From positions 1 to 64,000 of the forward strand of contig JAAPAO010000008.1 in NCBI GenBank assembly GCA_013115145.1: DNA of 64,000 bases, given 5' to 3'. Positions 52,398-63,088 of the stretch are shown one piece after another (positions within the stretch are counted from its first letter, which is position 1; each line of letters opens with the position of its first letter). The position numbers and the translations under genes were made by a program. The stretch comes from Perkinsus chesapeaki (Eukaryota; Perkinsozoa; Perkinsida; Perkinsidae). The notes beneath the pieces are model-generated. The model saw only the letters and a list, made by a program, of their open reading frames with translations, ran no database searches and had not been told where the DNA came from.

Positions 52398-54745
52398 ATG
52401 TCGTCGGTACGGATACCCGCGGCGGTGGCGCGACTAGCTAGCGCAAGCAAGAAGACGCAGAGCGAACGAACAAAAGGGTCGCAACCCAGGTTGAAAGGAA
52501 TGTTCAATGCGGCATTGCTGGCCATCGAGAGAGAGTGATAACCCCTCGCCCTACATGATGGAACTCACACTGGTTCTTCCGCAGTTTCTCTCCGGAGGGA
52601 CTTGCCAAGATTGCGTGGTCCTGTGCCAAATTGAAGCATCAAGATGAGACGTTCTACTTGCAACTCAGCCAGTTGGCATCAGTAATGCTGACGCCATCGA
52701 CTTGCTCTAATGGGGCTTCGTTATCTTCTAGGACAATGCGACCAGCTTCTCGCTCCACACTGTGGGCCTATTCCTAGAGCCTTTAGCTCTCTACCAATCA
52801 CCATGGCCACTCAGCTGCATCGATACTATAATGAGGCAGCTGGCGATTATGCCAGAGGTCAATACAGTTGCAGGGGATCTCTGCCGAGTACTCACGGCAC
52901 TTGCCAGACTGGGCTCTCGCCCCCAGCTTCCGGAGTGGATCGTATTGGCTTCACTGGAGATGATAAGAGGAGGACACCCTGTACGTGATGTAGGTGAATC
53001 TCTGAAGTATCATTGGAGCAACGCCGTGAATGCTCACGGTGCTGAACCTGTGTGCTCAGCCGATCGCCGAGGCTGGAATTTATGGGAGTCACGTACAGCA
53101 AGTATGCTGGGCTTTGGCCAGGATTCCTTCAACTCGAGTTCTGATACAGAAAACACTTGTTGATGCTCTCATCAGTCATAACCTCGTAAGCAGCTCTCCT
53201 ATACATGTAGTCATGATTTACGATCCGCTGGAAAGGCCAATCGGAGAATCTTGTCAACCGCTATTGGTACAGAATGCAAAGTGCCTGCTCCTGCAGGTAC
53301 CTGGCCGAATGACATGTAGCCAAGTTGCATCTATGATCCATTCACTTGCGCTGTCTTGTGTCGAAGGTAGGATTATTACAAAGGGGTTTCCTCTTGCTCA
53401 CACTAGCAATGACCGAGATTCAACCTGTTGCGCTATCGCGTGTCAGATACGAGCCACTCTGATGAAGCTTCTTCCGACTCAATTCTTCGTGCTATGGAAG
53501 TTCTCGTAGACGACTGCTATAATCGAGGCTGGCAACATTTCACTTCCAGCCAGATCGGTCGTATTTTTTGGGCATGTGGCAAATGCAGCTTTCGAGGCAT
53601 TATCACCCGAGCCACGCTTACTGACCACCCTTTACGGCACATCGATCCGACGAGCTTCAGGGCCGTTGAGATCGTAAATATCATCTGGGCTACCCACAAA
53701 CTGTCGGCAAGCTCAGTACGTCAATTTGCCGGCATTGGCTGAACCTTTCTTAGTGCTATAATCAGGTGCAGTGGCCCGCATGGTGCAGCAGTGTTGATTT
53801 GGTCATGGTGTCTGGGCAGCTTCCTTTAATGTCTTTGCGTGACTTAGCAATTATAGCGCCATCGCTTGCTAAGATTGAAGATGACACTGTGGACGGGTAA
53901 GCAGCCGGCTATGTAAGGCTCAAGCTTATATTTCAGCAGAGTGTTCGATGGAATTTGGGACCAACTGCAGAACCTTCCCACCGACAGCTTCTGTATCGAT
54001 CGCAGTGGTGCGAGATTTTCGCCAGCGCTTCGAGTATCGGAAACTTCTGTTAGATTCATCACATTTGGCGTCGATTATTTGGTCATTCTCATGGAGACGC
54101 CAGACAGATAGAGTTCGTCTCTTGAGCAGCTCGGTTATCAATTTTCTTCCCCAACTGCCCGCCGAGACACAAGTGAGCATGGCACAGGATTCTGATACCA
54201 GTTAAATGATGGCAGGGTATAGCTTTGTGGGCACTGGCAAACGCAGGACTGCGTCTAACCGCGCAAGCAGCCGCAGAGGTTCAAAGGAGCCTACTAGCTA
54301 GGCCTAGTATGTGCGATTTAGGCGTGACTTCAGCTTTGTTTTCAGTTACTCCTTATACGGCAAATGCATTGATTAGTCTGTGGGTGCTTCGACCGTCTCA
54401 AAAAGTTGTATTCCCATCGACTTTGAATGACTTTCCGTTGCCAGACTTATGGAAGCTCGTGAGCATTAGAGCTGCGCCCTCGATCGAGAGGCGGCGGGTG
54501 TTATCATTGGCTTTGAGGCAACGAGCCAATGTTCCGCCGTCAGCAGCTGCCTATTACGCTGGTACAAGTCATCTATCATACTTGCGCATATAATGTTCTT
54601 TCCATCAGGATGCCTCACAACAGACGAGGGTTTCTTGCGCTGTACTCGTTTGCGACTTAGTTTGCTGTCTGACATTCTTAAAGTGAATCTGATGTCACCG
54701 AAGTACTTAACCAAACTTGCATGCCATTTGTCTGAATTGATCTGA
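52398..54745 (+). CDS. Helical-repeat protein (HPR/FASTK/OPR-like), tandem copy B
   Basis: Starts 50 bp after the stop of copy A, with MSSVRIPAAVARLASASKKT; the first exon ends near 52537. Exon 2 opens FSPEGLAKIAWSCAKLKHQD, aligning with copy A. Later parts are QHFTSSQIGRIFWACGKCSF with DPTSFRAVEIVNIIWATHKL (53530-53700), matching copy A's NPRAIAGVLWACGRCN and DPQALANLLWGVG, then GIALWALANAGLRLTAQA and the C-terminal LPDLWKLVSIRAAPSIERRR. The last exon, after an intron ending ATCAG (54609), reads CLTTDEGFLRCTRLRLSLLS and ends YLTKLACHLSELI at 54745. Conserved intron positions show tandem duplication of an already spliced gene. The basic N-terminus could be an organelle-targeting sequence. Function inferred as for copy A. 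Confidence 0.72.
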
Positions 54746-55462
54746 CTTATCTGATACTCGTTTCGGGCATACAAGCTTTCACGTAGCTCTTATGCGTTCC
54801 GAGTCCTTAGCTTACGTGGTGAAAGAGGAGTATCAGCCCTGACCCCCACTACTGCATTGTTACTAGACTTGCCGCACACAACACACTGCTGCTCTAGATA
54901 AGATCTTCAATCCAATAAACGAAACGAGATAAATGCCATCTGATATAAACGGCACCTATTTAACTGAGATACTACAAGGTTGGTAAAAGATAATAGAATG
55001 TTCGAAACCATACCCCCGCCGCCGCCGCTCTGAACACATGGTCAAAGCTACCTCGCTAGGGCCACCACGCTAAGAGAATGGGTCACCCACTGCTACTGCG
55101 ACTTCATTATTCTACAAGCCTTACCAGAAATTAGAGCTGTTCTACGTTAATAAAAGTAGGAGATAATAAACAATATAAGAATAAGAATGGTAGGCATACG
55201 TGAATACCGTAATACCGTAATTGTCGTAGTAAACGGAGAAATGATGCTGATAATGATGATAACGACCATGAGTTAACGACCATGTGATACCTTACCTTAA
55301 AGCGACGTAACTTTAATAGCAGTCATGAGACTCTTTCAACGACTCACGAGACAGCAGCCGCTCGGACTTGTATACGAGTGCTAGAACGAACCATGTGCTG
55401 CTGGAGAGGAGAGCCTTCAGCGTAGAGTACGGGCAGAAAACTCCCCCAGATTAATAAATGCT
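54746..55462. other. Intergenic region between convergent genes
   Basis: AT-rich in part (55140-55260) with a short CCGCCGCCGC run near 55017-55026. No gene or RNA recognised. Confidence 0.4.
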
Positions 55463-56215
55463 TCATTGCTCACTTGAAGCGAAGCGATTCGAGTGATAGG
55501 CGTCAACACCGTGGATGCTTAAAATAGTAGCTGATGATCTCGAGGCACTTCGGGCAGTAGCGACCTGCTCGTTGCCAGACCTTGTGGGGTGACCCGGGGG
55601 GAAGATGCCGAGAGGTCTTAGAGTTTTACCATTACCATCACTTAGAATATTAAAGCATCGCGCTAGCATCATTTCACTTGCCTGAATCTTATTATGCGAC
55701 ATTGGACAAGTGCGGTCATCACAGGCACCCATCAAAAAAGCAGGGCAGACTTTCTCAGGGACCTTCGAGTAGAAATCGTGAAGCTCATAAATCGAGTGGG
55801 CATACTGGCAGTCTGCATCGCTACAATTCGGACGAGTACATATCTTAGTCTTGTAAAAATTAGGTCGGGCCGTGAGCTCCTCATAACAATGGGCATAGGT
55901 ACAGTCGCTACCATATCTACATTTTCCCTTCATGAAGTGACGGCAAAACTGCAAGAGCAGCAAATAGCACAGCAACACCACAAAGGGCTTTTCGCGGCTT
56001 ACTTTAGTTTTGAACAGTTGTTGCTTCATTGCGTTGCCCACGGCAGCACGGTTACTGTCCTGGTTAGGCTCTGCAAGGCTGCGACCATCGTAGGCAACGA
56101 CGTTCGGCGTGTACTGTTCGCTGCTGTTCGCTGCCGATGTCGTGGATGGCCCTTTCACGTCTCTTTTGTATTGTTCAAGAGCCATGATGTAGTCCTTGGG
56201 AAAAGTTGTTGGCAT
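55463..56215 (-). CDS. CCCH zinc-finger protein with atypical fingers
   Basis: Starts MPTTFPKDYIMALEQYKRD (ATG 56215). A 54-nt stop-free intron (GTAAGC...TTGCAG, about 55952-56005) joins LFKTK to FCRHFMKGKCRYGSDCTYAH, giving a standard KTK-CRHF finger start. Two more fingers follow: TKICTRPNCSDADCQYAHS, with a shortened first spacing, and VCPAFLMGACDDRTCPMSH. This arrangement (one normal, two compact fingers) is seen in CCCH proteins of alveolates and kinetoplastids. The C-terminus is short and basic and lacks the module shared by the other two CCCH genes here. Probable RNA-binding regulator. Confidence 0.83.
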   Translation of the reverse strand: MPTTFPKDYIMALEQYKRDVKGPSTTSAANSSEQYTPNVVAYDGRSLAEPNQDSNRAAVGNAMKQQLFKTKVSREKPFVVLLCYLLLLQFCRHFMKGKCRYGSDCTYAHCYEELTARPNFYKTKICTRPNCSDADCQYAHSIYELHDFYSKVPEKVCPAFLMGACDDRTCPMSHNKIQASEMMLARCFNILSDGNGKTLRPLGIFPPGHPTRSGNEQVATARSASRSSATILSIHGVDAYHSNRFASSEQ

Positions 56216-56453
56216 TGTCAAGCCGACTGAATACTACAACAGCGATAATGACCCGGCTTAACACAAGACTTAACAAAGTAGGTTTAACGGTATCAAAATG
56301 TACTCATATTATTAAGGACACCCAGAGCACCAACAATCACGAGCGCTCAACAACGCACTCGTGTGTACGATAATATTATGAAAACACATCTGAGGAGGAG
56401 GAGGAGGAAGAGTGATATTCCGATCGGTGGTGAGGAACTTACGTGCTCAAATC

Positions 56454-56816
56454 CTAGTCCTTCTCATCGGGGTCAGACTGCAAGGATGGATATCTGTCCA
56501 ACATCTTGCTCCTGAAATTTCTCCACCTCGGTTGAAGGTAGCATGCCCAAGACACTTGGAAGGCGACCAGAACGTTGATGGTGGTAGCTGAAAGGAGGCA
56601 GGGATGATAGCAACACCAACACCAACATGCAAGCCACACACGGACTCCTCCGTACTTAGGTAGAGAACCATCGTCCTTCCACCGTTGCCGCCCACAGTGG
56701 GGCCAATCTGCGCCGTTCTCAAGGGCGGTCCAATACGATTGAAGAACACTGGAGTTGATCTCAGAAGGCCCGTGGCGTTGCGTAACATAATGGGAGTACC
56801 AATCTAACAGAGACAT
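56454..56816 (-). CDS. Small unknown protein, low confidence
   Basis: From the ATG at 56816: MSLLDWYSHYVTQRHGPSEI and NSSVLQSYWTALENGADWPH. A CCTTTCAG acceptor near 56590 could open a different downstream frame with LPSVLGMLPSTEVEKFQEQD, ending close to 56480, in place of the uninterrupted frame. No family recognised. Confidence 0.35.
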   Translation of the reverse strand: MSLLDWYSHYVTQRHGPSEINSSVLQSYWTALENGADWPHCGRQRWKDDGSLPKYGGVRVWLACWCWCCYHPCLLSATTINVLVAFQVSWACYLQPRWRNFRSKMLDRYPSLQSDPDEKD

Positions 56817-56892
56817 GGGCTACCCAGCCTTAACTCTACCACTCTTTGCTTAAGATGGAAATATTATTAACATGCCACTGCATTGGTCTTGG

Positions 56893-57905
56893 TCAATGAT
56901 GACGAATAAAGCCTGGAGGATTATAGAGCCCAATCCGAGGCGGAGGCTGCTGAGCCAATAGATTAGGAGCAGTGAGCGGCGGCCAGTTGGCAAACATTAT
57001 GGGCTGAGGAGGAGGGCCCGTGGGGCTCCGAGTTGCTGCTGCTACACTAACCTGCAATAGCGCTCAGCCAAAAGCACAACATACTTCTCACTTGTCTCGG
57101 GGCCACTGCGGGCGGGGCGGCGACGACGCAGGGCTTCTGGGTGATACACATTGAGTCGTCGAGAGAGAGGAGCGATGACTCGTCGAATACCTGCCAGAGC
57201 GGAAGTTAACGCATATAGAGAGAAGACGAAGGCTTACTAGGAAGCTGCTGCCATCAGTATCACGGACGCTCTGAAGAGGGGATTGAAGTCGACGAATATA
57301 GTGCCCAGTCTGGTGCTGATTAGGAGGGTGATAGCCGAGAAAGGACTCGTGTAATGAAGGCCTGGATAGGAAGGCCGCCGCATAAGCACAGACAACAGGG
57401 GACCATACAATCCTGCGGTCAGATCGGGCTTATTGGGGAGCCTTGGGCCAGAGCCTGGCTTATGATGTTGGTTGGTGACCCGCACTGTGACCTGATGGAG
57501 AGGATATCCCATGGGCTCGGCCTCGGTCTCGGTCTCACCGGGGTTCCACTTGACGGTGGCTTTTGGGCAGAGGCACCTGACATCAGACAGCTGCGGACCA
57601 TCCTAGAGATTAAGGAAGGCCATACTTCGCTGGGGCGGTGGTGGGGCTGCTGGCGGATAGCAAACACTTATGTTGCCGCTGGGGAGTGGACGGTAGTGAA
57701 CAGAAGGAGACATGACCGCTGAGACCTGACCATACCATCACACTCGCCAGAGCAGCCACCCTCGCCTGAGACACTGTTGAGGTATCGAGACAGGAATGAA
57801 TTATTGGGCTTTGAGCAAAGCTCCGATGAAGATACTGCGGCAGTTCCCTGGCTGTTGAGGCCGGTGGCTGCTGCTGCTGGTGGAGCGTCTACATAAGACC
57901 TTTCA
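56893..57905 (-). CDS. Proline-rich unknown protein, borders uncertain
   Basis: Minus-strand pieces with protein-like content: SYVDAPPAAAATGLNSQGTA (about 57900), YPLHQVTVRVTNQHHKPGSG (about 57500), FLGYHPPNQHQTGHYIRRLQ (about 57340), RRVIAPLSRRLNVYHPEALR with SEKYVVLLAERYC (about 57060-57190) and a C-terminal MFANWPPLTAPNLLAQQPPP ending GFIRHH, stop near 56893. Short GT-AG introns fit between some of them. No family identified; opposite-strand frames also exist at 57354-57722. Confidence 0.4.
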
Positions 57906-57996
57906 TCAGGGGCTCATTACATTATGCGGTACCCGAAGAGTTGGAACGCGAGCAAGGCCAGTCGGTTGTTGTTGGTGTCGTGTAAGGTCAAGAACC

Positions 57997-59523
57997 CTAT
58001 GTCGTAGCTGAGGCGTGGCCATTACAGGAGGCGGCGACTGATATGGAATGCGTGAGGCCAAGGTACGAGAGTCGCCGATTGCCTACTGGACGAGCGGTAC
58101 TGGCCACGCCCATTGAGGTGCATAAGGGGTGATCAAGCACCTCGCTTATTGTCAATCGACGACCTGCATTGGCAACTATAACTGCAGCCCAAAGGCACGT
58201 AGGCATCTACCCTCGTCACGCACCAACAGACGTCGGACCAGGTCCTCGGCCACAAGTGGGAAGTCAGACGGGAAGGATAATCTGAACAAGGACTGTTGGA
58301 AGTAAACGGTCGATGAGGTGGTACTTGACGTTGATAATGTTACTGACCACAGTTCTCTGGTCTGTTGCATTGAACGGTGGTCGACCAGCCAAGAGCTCAT
58401 AGAGTAGGATACCCAACCCCCACAGATCAATGCTGTGATCATGCCCACGACCAAGTAGCTGTAGACAATATGCAATCCAACAACAAACCAGTCGCCGATA
58501 CCATCTCCGGTGAGAGGTAGTCCAACGTGCCGCAAAAGGTGCGCCTTTTGACGTGGGTTAAGCCAGGCCTGGCCGGGGGCAGCTCAGCGCACCAACCAAA
58601 GTCGGCCAGTTTGAGGGTGTCATCGGCGGTTACGAGTAGGTTCTCCTGGTGGGGTAGCAACACATCGCTGCTGCTGCTGTGAAGCTGCGGCATACCTACT
58701 GGTTTAATGTCCCGGTGTATTATACCATGCGAATGAAGGTGACCGACGGCCTTAGCGGCCATAACGAAGTATCTGTCAAAAGCATGACATACGGAGACTT
58801 GGAATAGTAAGCCTTACTTGACGGCCTTTTCTACTGGGAACTTTCGTTTTGGCTGCGTTCTTAGTAGATGATAAAGCTCACCTGATGAGACATGATAGAC
58901 ACAGTCAATGGTGATGACGGTGTTACCTTTAGCACAGTACTCTAGGAGAAGGTAGACATATCTCCGGTCCTCGAAGTGAGAGTACAAGCTGAGGATGTTA
59001 GGGTGGGCTGGTAGTCTGGATTGTACAGATATCTCTCTTTCAACTTGGCCTGACCAAACCGTGCCCTCCTGGAGCCATGGGGTGCCAAGAAGGTACCCGC
59101 TAGTTGGCCCTGTTCTACGTCTCGTTTACGAAGGCTCTTTAGAGCATACAAGCGACCTGACAAAGGGATGGTGCCAAGCTGTACATGGATTAACAACTTG
59201 CCTGAAGGGTCTTGGGATATTCGGACGCAGAGCACTTCGCCGAAACTGCCTTTGCCGAGCTTCCTGTCATCCTTGTGAAGTTCCCTCAAGCTAGCACTGC
59301 GGCCGAGGGCAGCAGCTGAACGAACTGGAGAATCATCAGAGTCACTTGAAGAGCAGGACGGTGACACTCTTCCACCGAGACTTCGCTCATCTGGCGAACG
59401 GCTTGCAGGGGGCGGCGGCCCCACGGGGCACTTACTGGCATTGACCTTGATAAGGTCATCCAAAGTTATACCATTCAGGGCACGGTCGACCCTCACTGGA
59501 GGGTTCCTCTCAGAAGGGAACAT
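57997..59523 (-). CDS. Aurora-type serine/threonine protein kinase
   Basis: Starts [20 protein letters not shown] (59523) with a Ser-rich N-terminus. The kinase domain shows the glycine loop [14 protein letters not shown]-type lysine in [30 protein letters not shown], the catalytic loop IIHRDIKP joined across an intron to [20 protein letters not shown] (DFG), and the activation segment [15 protein letters not shown], which is Aurora-like. The domain closes [20 protein letters not shown] and [13 protein letters not shown]. Introns are short; one at about 59137-59181 appears to use a GC donor (AG/GCAAGT). Aurora kinases act at centrosomes, kinetochores and the midzone in mitosis. It starts 112 bp from the divergent IBtk-like gene. 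Call is good; the C-terminal stop is from the frame ending at 57997. Confidence 0.85.
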
Positions 59524-59635
59524 TAACCACCGACTGGGCGGAAGGGAACGTGCGTTCTACAAATTCGCCTAAGTGCATGAAATGCAAGAAAAAATGGATG
59601 ATGGCCTCCTCGGAAGTGGGGCCTTATGAACTGCT
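59524..59635. promoter_or_regulatory. Divergent promoter region, Aurora-type kinase / RCC1-IBtk-like
   Basis: Only 112 bp separate the two start codons, so both 5' UTRs and promoters must overlap. No core motif recognised. Confidence 0.4.
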
Positions 59636-62209
59636 ATGGAGCCATCTGATGTTCGGGCTTCAAGGCCCTTGGATAAGTTACTAGCATTGGCCGGGGAGGG
59701 AGAGCAGCCGGCTATCACTGGGGATGACTTAGTGTCTTGTGGAAAGTACTCCAAGGCGCTGTTTGAAGAGGTTCTGGTTGGGGCACCACCATTGGGGCTC
59801 TACACCTGGGGCAAGACCACCAATTTGACCCTAGGATACGGACAGTTCTCCCACAGTGCCGCACAAGACAGAGCTAGGAGGGTGGCTCTTCCCAACGGCG
59901 AGGTCCCTTCGTCAGTGGTAAGCTGTAGCGCCTTCCATACAGTATGTGTGTGCGAGTCGGGCCATGTCGCTGTGTGGGGCTTTGGCCAGGGCTACCGGCT
60001 TGGTGTAGGGGATGACCAGAGCAAGGTTGATCCTGTTATTATTGACCCTGCTAAGTTTCTAGGGGTCCCTATAGTGAAGGCCCAAGCGTCTGTTGACAAT
60101 ACAATGTTATTAGACGCAGAAGGTGGGGTCTATGTCACGGGGAGTAACAGATTCGGTCAGTGTGGCCGGTCCAAGCATTGGGAGGTCTGCAAGGCCCCGA
60201 CCATTCTCAAGCACTTAGTCGGTCCCTGCAGCGATATTGCCGCCGGGGATAAGCACTGTATCGCCGTTGATGCTGGTAGCCAACAGGTTCTGGCATGGGG
60301 GGACAACTCCGCTGGTCAGCTTGGCGTTGACTTCACCCAGGGCAGCGTGGACCCTCAGGTAGTGTCCAGGTTGAAGGGTGTGGGCAAGGTGTTCGCTAAT
60401 GGGACCCTTTCAGCGGCATTGAGAGGCAACGGTTCGGAACTCTACATCTGGGGTGGAGGGGCATGCCCGTTGCCCACCAGAGTTAGGGTTGAAGCGACCA
60501 GCGGCGAAGGGAAGGTCGACAATGGATGGACGGTCCAGGCAATCAGTGGGGCAGTATTCGTCTCTGTGGCCTTGCCGCGTGGGTCCAATCGTGTAGTGCT
60601 GTTATCTGCTCTCGGGGACCTCTACACAGTTGACATGCCCTCGGTTAAAGATGCCAAGGCCCAAGGCGGCCACTCCTTGGTGGCCCGATTTGCCCATCAC
60701 TTTGGACCGGACATCACCGCCCACAGTGTGTGTATTTACGGCGAGCAATGTCTGGTTCAGCTGGAAGATGGTCGAGTGCTTGCCAGCCGCCTTCGGGACC
60801 TCACCGAATGGACGGATGCCGGTGCAGAAGTCGGTGTTGCCCAGGCAGTCGCCATTGGTGGCTCGCCGGCCCACGCAATAGCTCTAGTCCGGGCTAACCT
60901 GCCGGATATTCCAGCGCCTCTTCCTGGCCGAGTGCCCGGCCTTCAGGAGACTGCTCAGCGCAAGCTAGCAGTCTCGAGCATCCATTCCTGGTCGATCGTT
61001 AGGCTCGCTTGGGAGCTCTGCGTCCTGGACTCCCTACAGTGTGGCTTTGTACGCTTCCCTTTACTAGTTGACTATTGCCTGGTCATGTTGCTCACTAACT
61101 TGCCCCTGTTGTATGCCCAGTCCCCTGATGCTCTATTAAAGCTGCTCAAGTGCCTGTCGCCTTTGCTGAGGCTGGTGGCGGACCGAAAGGAGCATGCCCA
61201 GCTATCCCTGTTCCACCGGGGGGCCTTCGATAGGCCCTCGGATATCCTAGACCGGCTCTTGGACTCTGAGGACTTTGTTCGGCACATGGAGGAGTTCATA
61301 GAGGCAGACTTTTACGGTGAGGATGGCACGGCGGGAATGCAGGAGCAAATTAATGTGGATGAACCCGCAGAGGGTCGGCCGCGGACCAACAGCACCAGCC
61401 GGGTGGGCGGATCGCTTGAAAGCCTTGAGGCTCGTCAACAGAAGCGGCTGAAAAAGGTGCTGAGGGAGCAGGAGAAGGTGCTAGTGGCGGGCGAGGCCAC
61501 GAGGAAGCCTTCGAGCTCCGGCGAGCATCAGTGGAAGGAAGTCCAGACCGGTCACCCTAAAGCTCCTCCTAAGTCGGGCCCACCACCACCGGTGCCCATG
61601 TCTCCTAGGCGATCAATCGAGCCCGCGGCGGCGGTGACGGTTGTCTCACCACGAAGACGTACTAGTAGTGGCGTATCCGACTCGGGTCCTCAGCCACGGA
61701 CCCCTACACTGGGTGACTTTATATTCTCAACTGGTCCTTCACGGGAGTCCACTTCGTCGAGGTCATGTCCATGGGCGAAGAGCCCACCGAAACAAGGGGA
61801 ATCTTTGTCGAAGGTCCTGCAGGAACAGAGATTGGCGGCGGCGGCGGCCAGCTCCTCGTCATCTTCGTCAAGTAGCTTCCGGCATGTTAGTGACCGATGT
61901 TCGTGGGGCATGGACGCCACTCCAGGTGCCAGACGAGCAAGCGCCATGGCTGCTGTTATCGAGGAGGAGAGGGAGGCTCAGGAGGCGATACGATTGGTGG
62001 AAGAGTTTGAAAGGAGCGAGAGGGAAGCCAGACGGTTGGCGGCCATGGAAGAGGCAGCGGGCTTAGGAAGGGAAGGTCGCGGTGATGAGCGCAGTGGTGG
62101 GCATGGACGCCGGGGGAATAGTGGGGGCAAGGGGAAAGGGAATCGACGAGGAGGCCGGTGGGAGGGCGGTAATCGCCGGAAGGCAGCCGCAGCAGCTCAG
62201 AAAGTTTAA
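59636..62209 (+). CDS. RCC1-repeat protein resembling IBtk, without BTB domain
   Basis: 857 residues in one exon. RCC1 blades follow each other from residue 55: LYTWGKTTNLTLGYG, VAVWGFGQGYRLGVGDD, VYVTGSNRFGQCG, VLAWGDNSAGQLGVD and LYIWGGGACP, as in the beta-propeller of IBtk (inhibitor of Bruton kinase). After about residue 420 a helical segment (LAWELCVLDSLQCGFVRFPL, YCLVMLLTNLPLLYAQSPDA) resembles the BACK-like part of IBtk. The C-terminus has GDFIFSTGPSRES, PWAKSPPKQGESLSKVLQEQ, a close match to the IBtk C-terminal PW-K-SLSKILQEE block, and a Gly/Arg-rich basic tail. Neither ankyrin repeats nor BTB domains are visible. Possible ubiquitin-ligase adaptor or GEF-like role; inference. Confidence 0.75.
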   Translation: MEPSDVRASRPLDKLLALAGEGEQPAITGDDLVSCGKYSKALFEEVLVGAPPLGLYTWGKTTNLTLGYGQFSHSAAQDRARRVALPNGEVPSSVVSCSAFHTVCVCESGHVAVWGFGQGYRLGVGDDQSKVDPVIIDPAKFLGVPIVKAQASVDNTMLLDAEGGVYVTGSNRFGQCGRSKHWEVCKAPTILKHLVGPCSDIAAGDKHCIAVDAGSQQVLAWGDNSAGQLGVDFTQGSVDPQVVSRLKGVGKVFANGTLSAALRGNGSELYIWGGGACPLPTRVRVEATSGEGKVDNGWTVQAISGAVFVSVALPRGSNRVVLLSALGDLYTVDMPSVKDAKAQGGHSLVARFAHHFGPDITAHSVCIYGEQCLVQLEDGRVLASRLRDLTEWTDAGAEVGVAQAVAIGGSPAHAIALVRANLPDIPAPLPGRVPGLQETAQRKLAVSSIHSWSIVRLAWELCVLDSLQCGFVRFPLLVDYCLVMLLTNLPLLYAQSPDALLKLLKCLSPLLRLVADRKEHAQLSLFHRGAFDRPSDILDRLLDSEDFVRHMEEFIEADFYGEDGTAGMQEQINVDEPAEGRPRTNSTSRVGGSLESLEARQQKRLKKVLREQEKVLVAGEATRKPSSSGEHQWKEVQTGHPKAPPKSGPPPPVPMSPRRSIEPAAAVTVVSPRRRTSSGVSDSGPQPRTPTLGDFIFSTGPSRESTSSRSCPWAKSPPKQGESLSKVLQEQRLAAAAASSSSSSSSSFRHVSDRCSWGMDATPGARRASAMAAVIEEEREAQEAIRLVEEFERSEREARRLAAMEEAAGLGREGRGDERSGGHGRRGNSGGKGKGNRRGGRWEGGNRRKAAAAAQKV

Positions 62210-62661
62210 TTGCTATGTGTTGAAAATTATGGCGTTGGGCCATTGTATACATTATTATCATTGTGTTTATTGAGGCATTTTCAAAGAGTCGGATGCTACT
62301 TGAGTTAGTTTAAATGCTACTCCCGAAACCATCGAAAATTGGAGTCCTTTGACCTTCTCTAAACCGTCTCTATGCTTGGATAACTGACACGACTTTAATC
62401 TCGTCACTAGTAGCTTTATTGGGAAAGAGCTGTGTTATTTGGTGTTATTCGTGCCCTTCACAAATAACCTTTACTGCTTCATCAGCAGCAGCTCATTCAA
62501 AATGGATGTGATAGGTTTGCCTTGCTGGTTCTAAAAAGTGACTTGTTATATTTCTCCTGAGCGTGTTTTAGAAAGGAGGAGCTCAGAGTGGATGAAAGAG
62601 TAAAATGATTGTGAGTTGGTAGTAGCCTCAAGTCGATCGGTAAATGATTTAGTACTTTATA
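62210..62661. other. Intergenic region
   Basis: No gene, RNA or repeat recognised. Confidence 0.4.
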
Positions 62662-63050
62662 ATGTCCAATTATCGTCCACTGCACTATAGCGCTGCCGCC
62701 AATGCCCCCTCCAACCACGGCCATCCACCCGGCCCTCCGTTTCGTTTAGGACATCGGCACCCAGGAACTTCTCTCGCATTATGTGCCAGCCCGCCGGGTA
62801 TCCGTCCTCGGTCTGTAATGCTGATGGCCAGCGACTTCACGCCGCTTGTGCTGAGCCATAGGACTGTGCAAGTCCTGTCTTACGGAGAGGCGGAGGAGCT
62901 GAGTCGGACGGTGCTGCTGGCTAATATGCCTTTTCCGCAGTTCAACGGCCAGCAGAACTCGGACGCCCACGAAATCACCATTATTAAGTTCTATCACAAA
63001 TGGCTTAGTGAGTACGGCACTGTTAAGAAGGTATGAGTTGCCTGTAGCTC

Positions 63051-63088
<38 letters not shown>

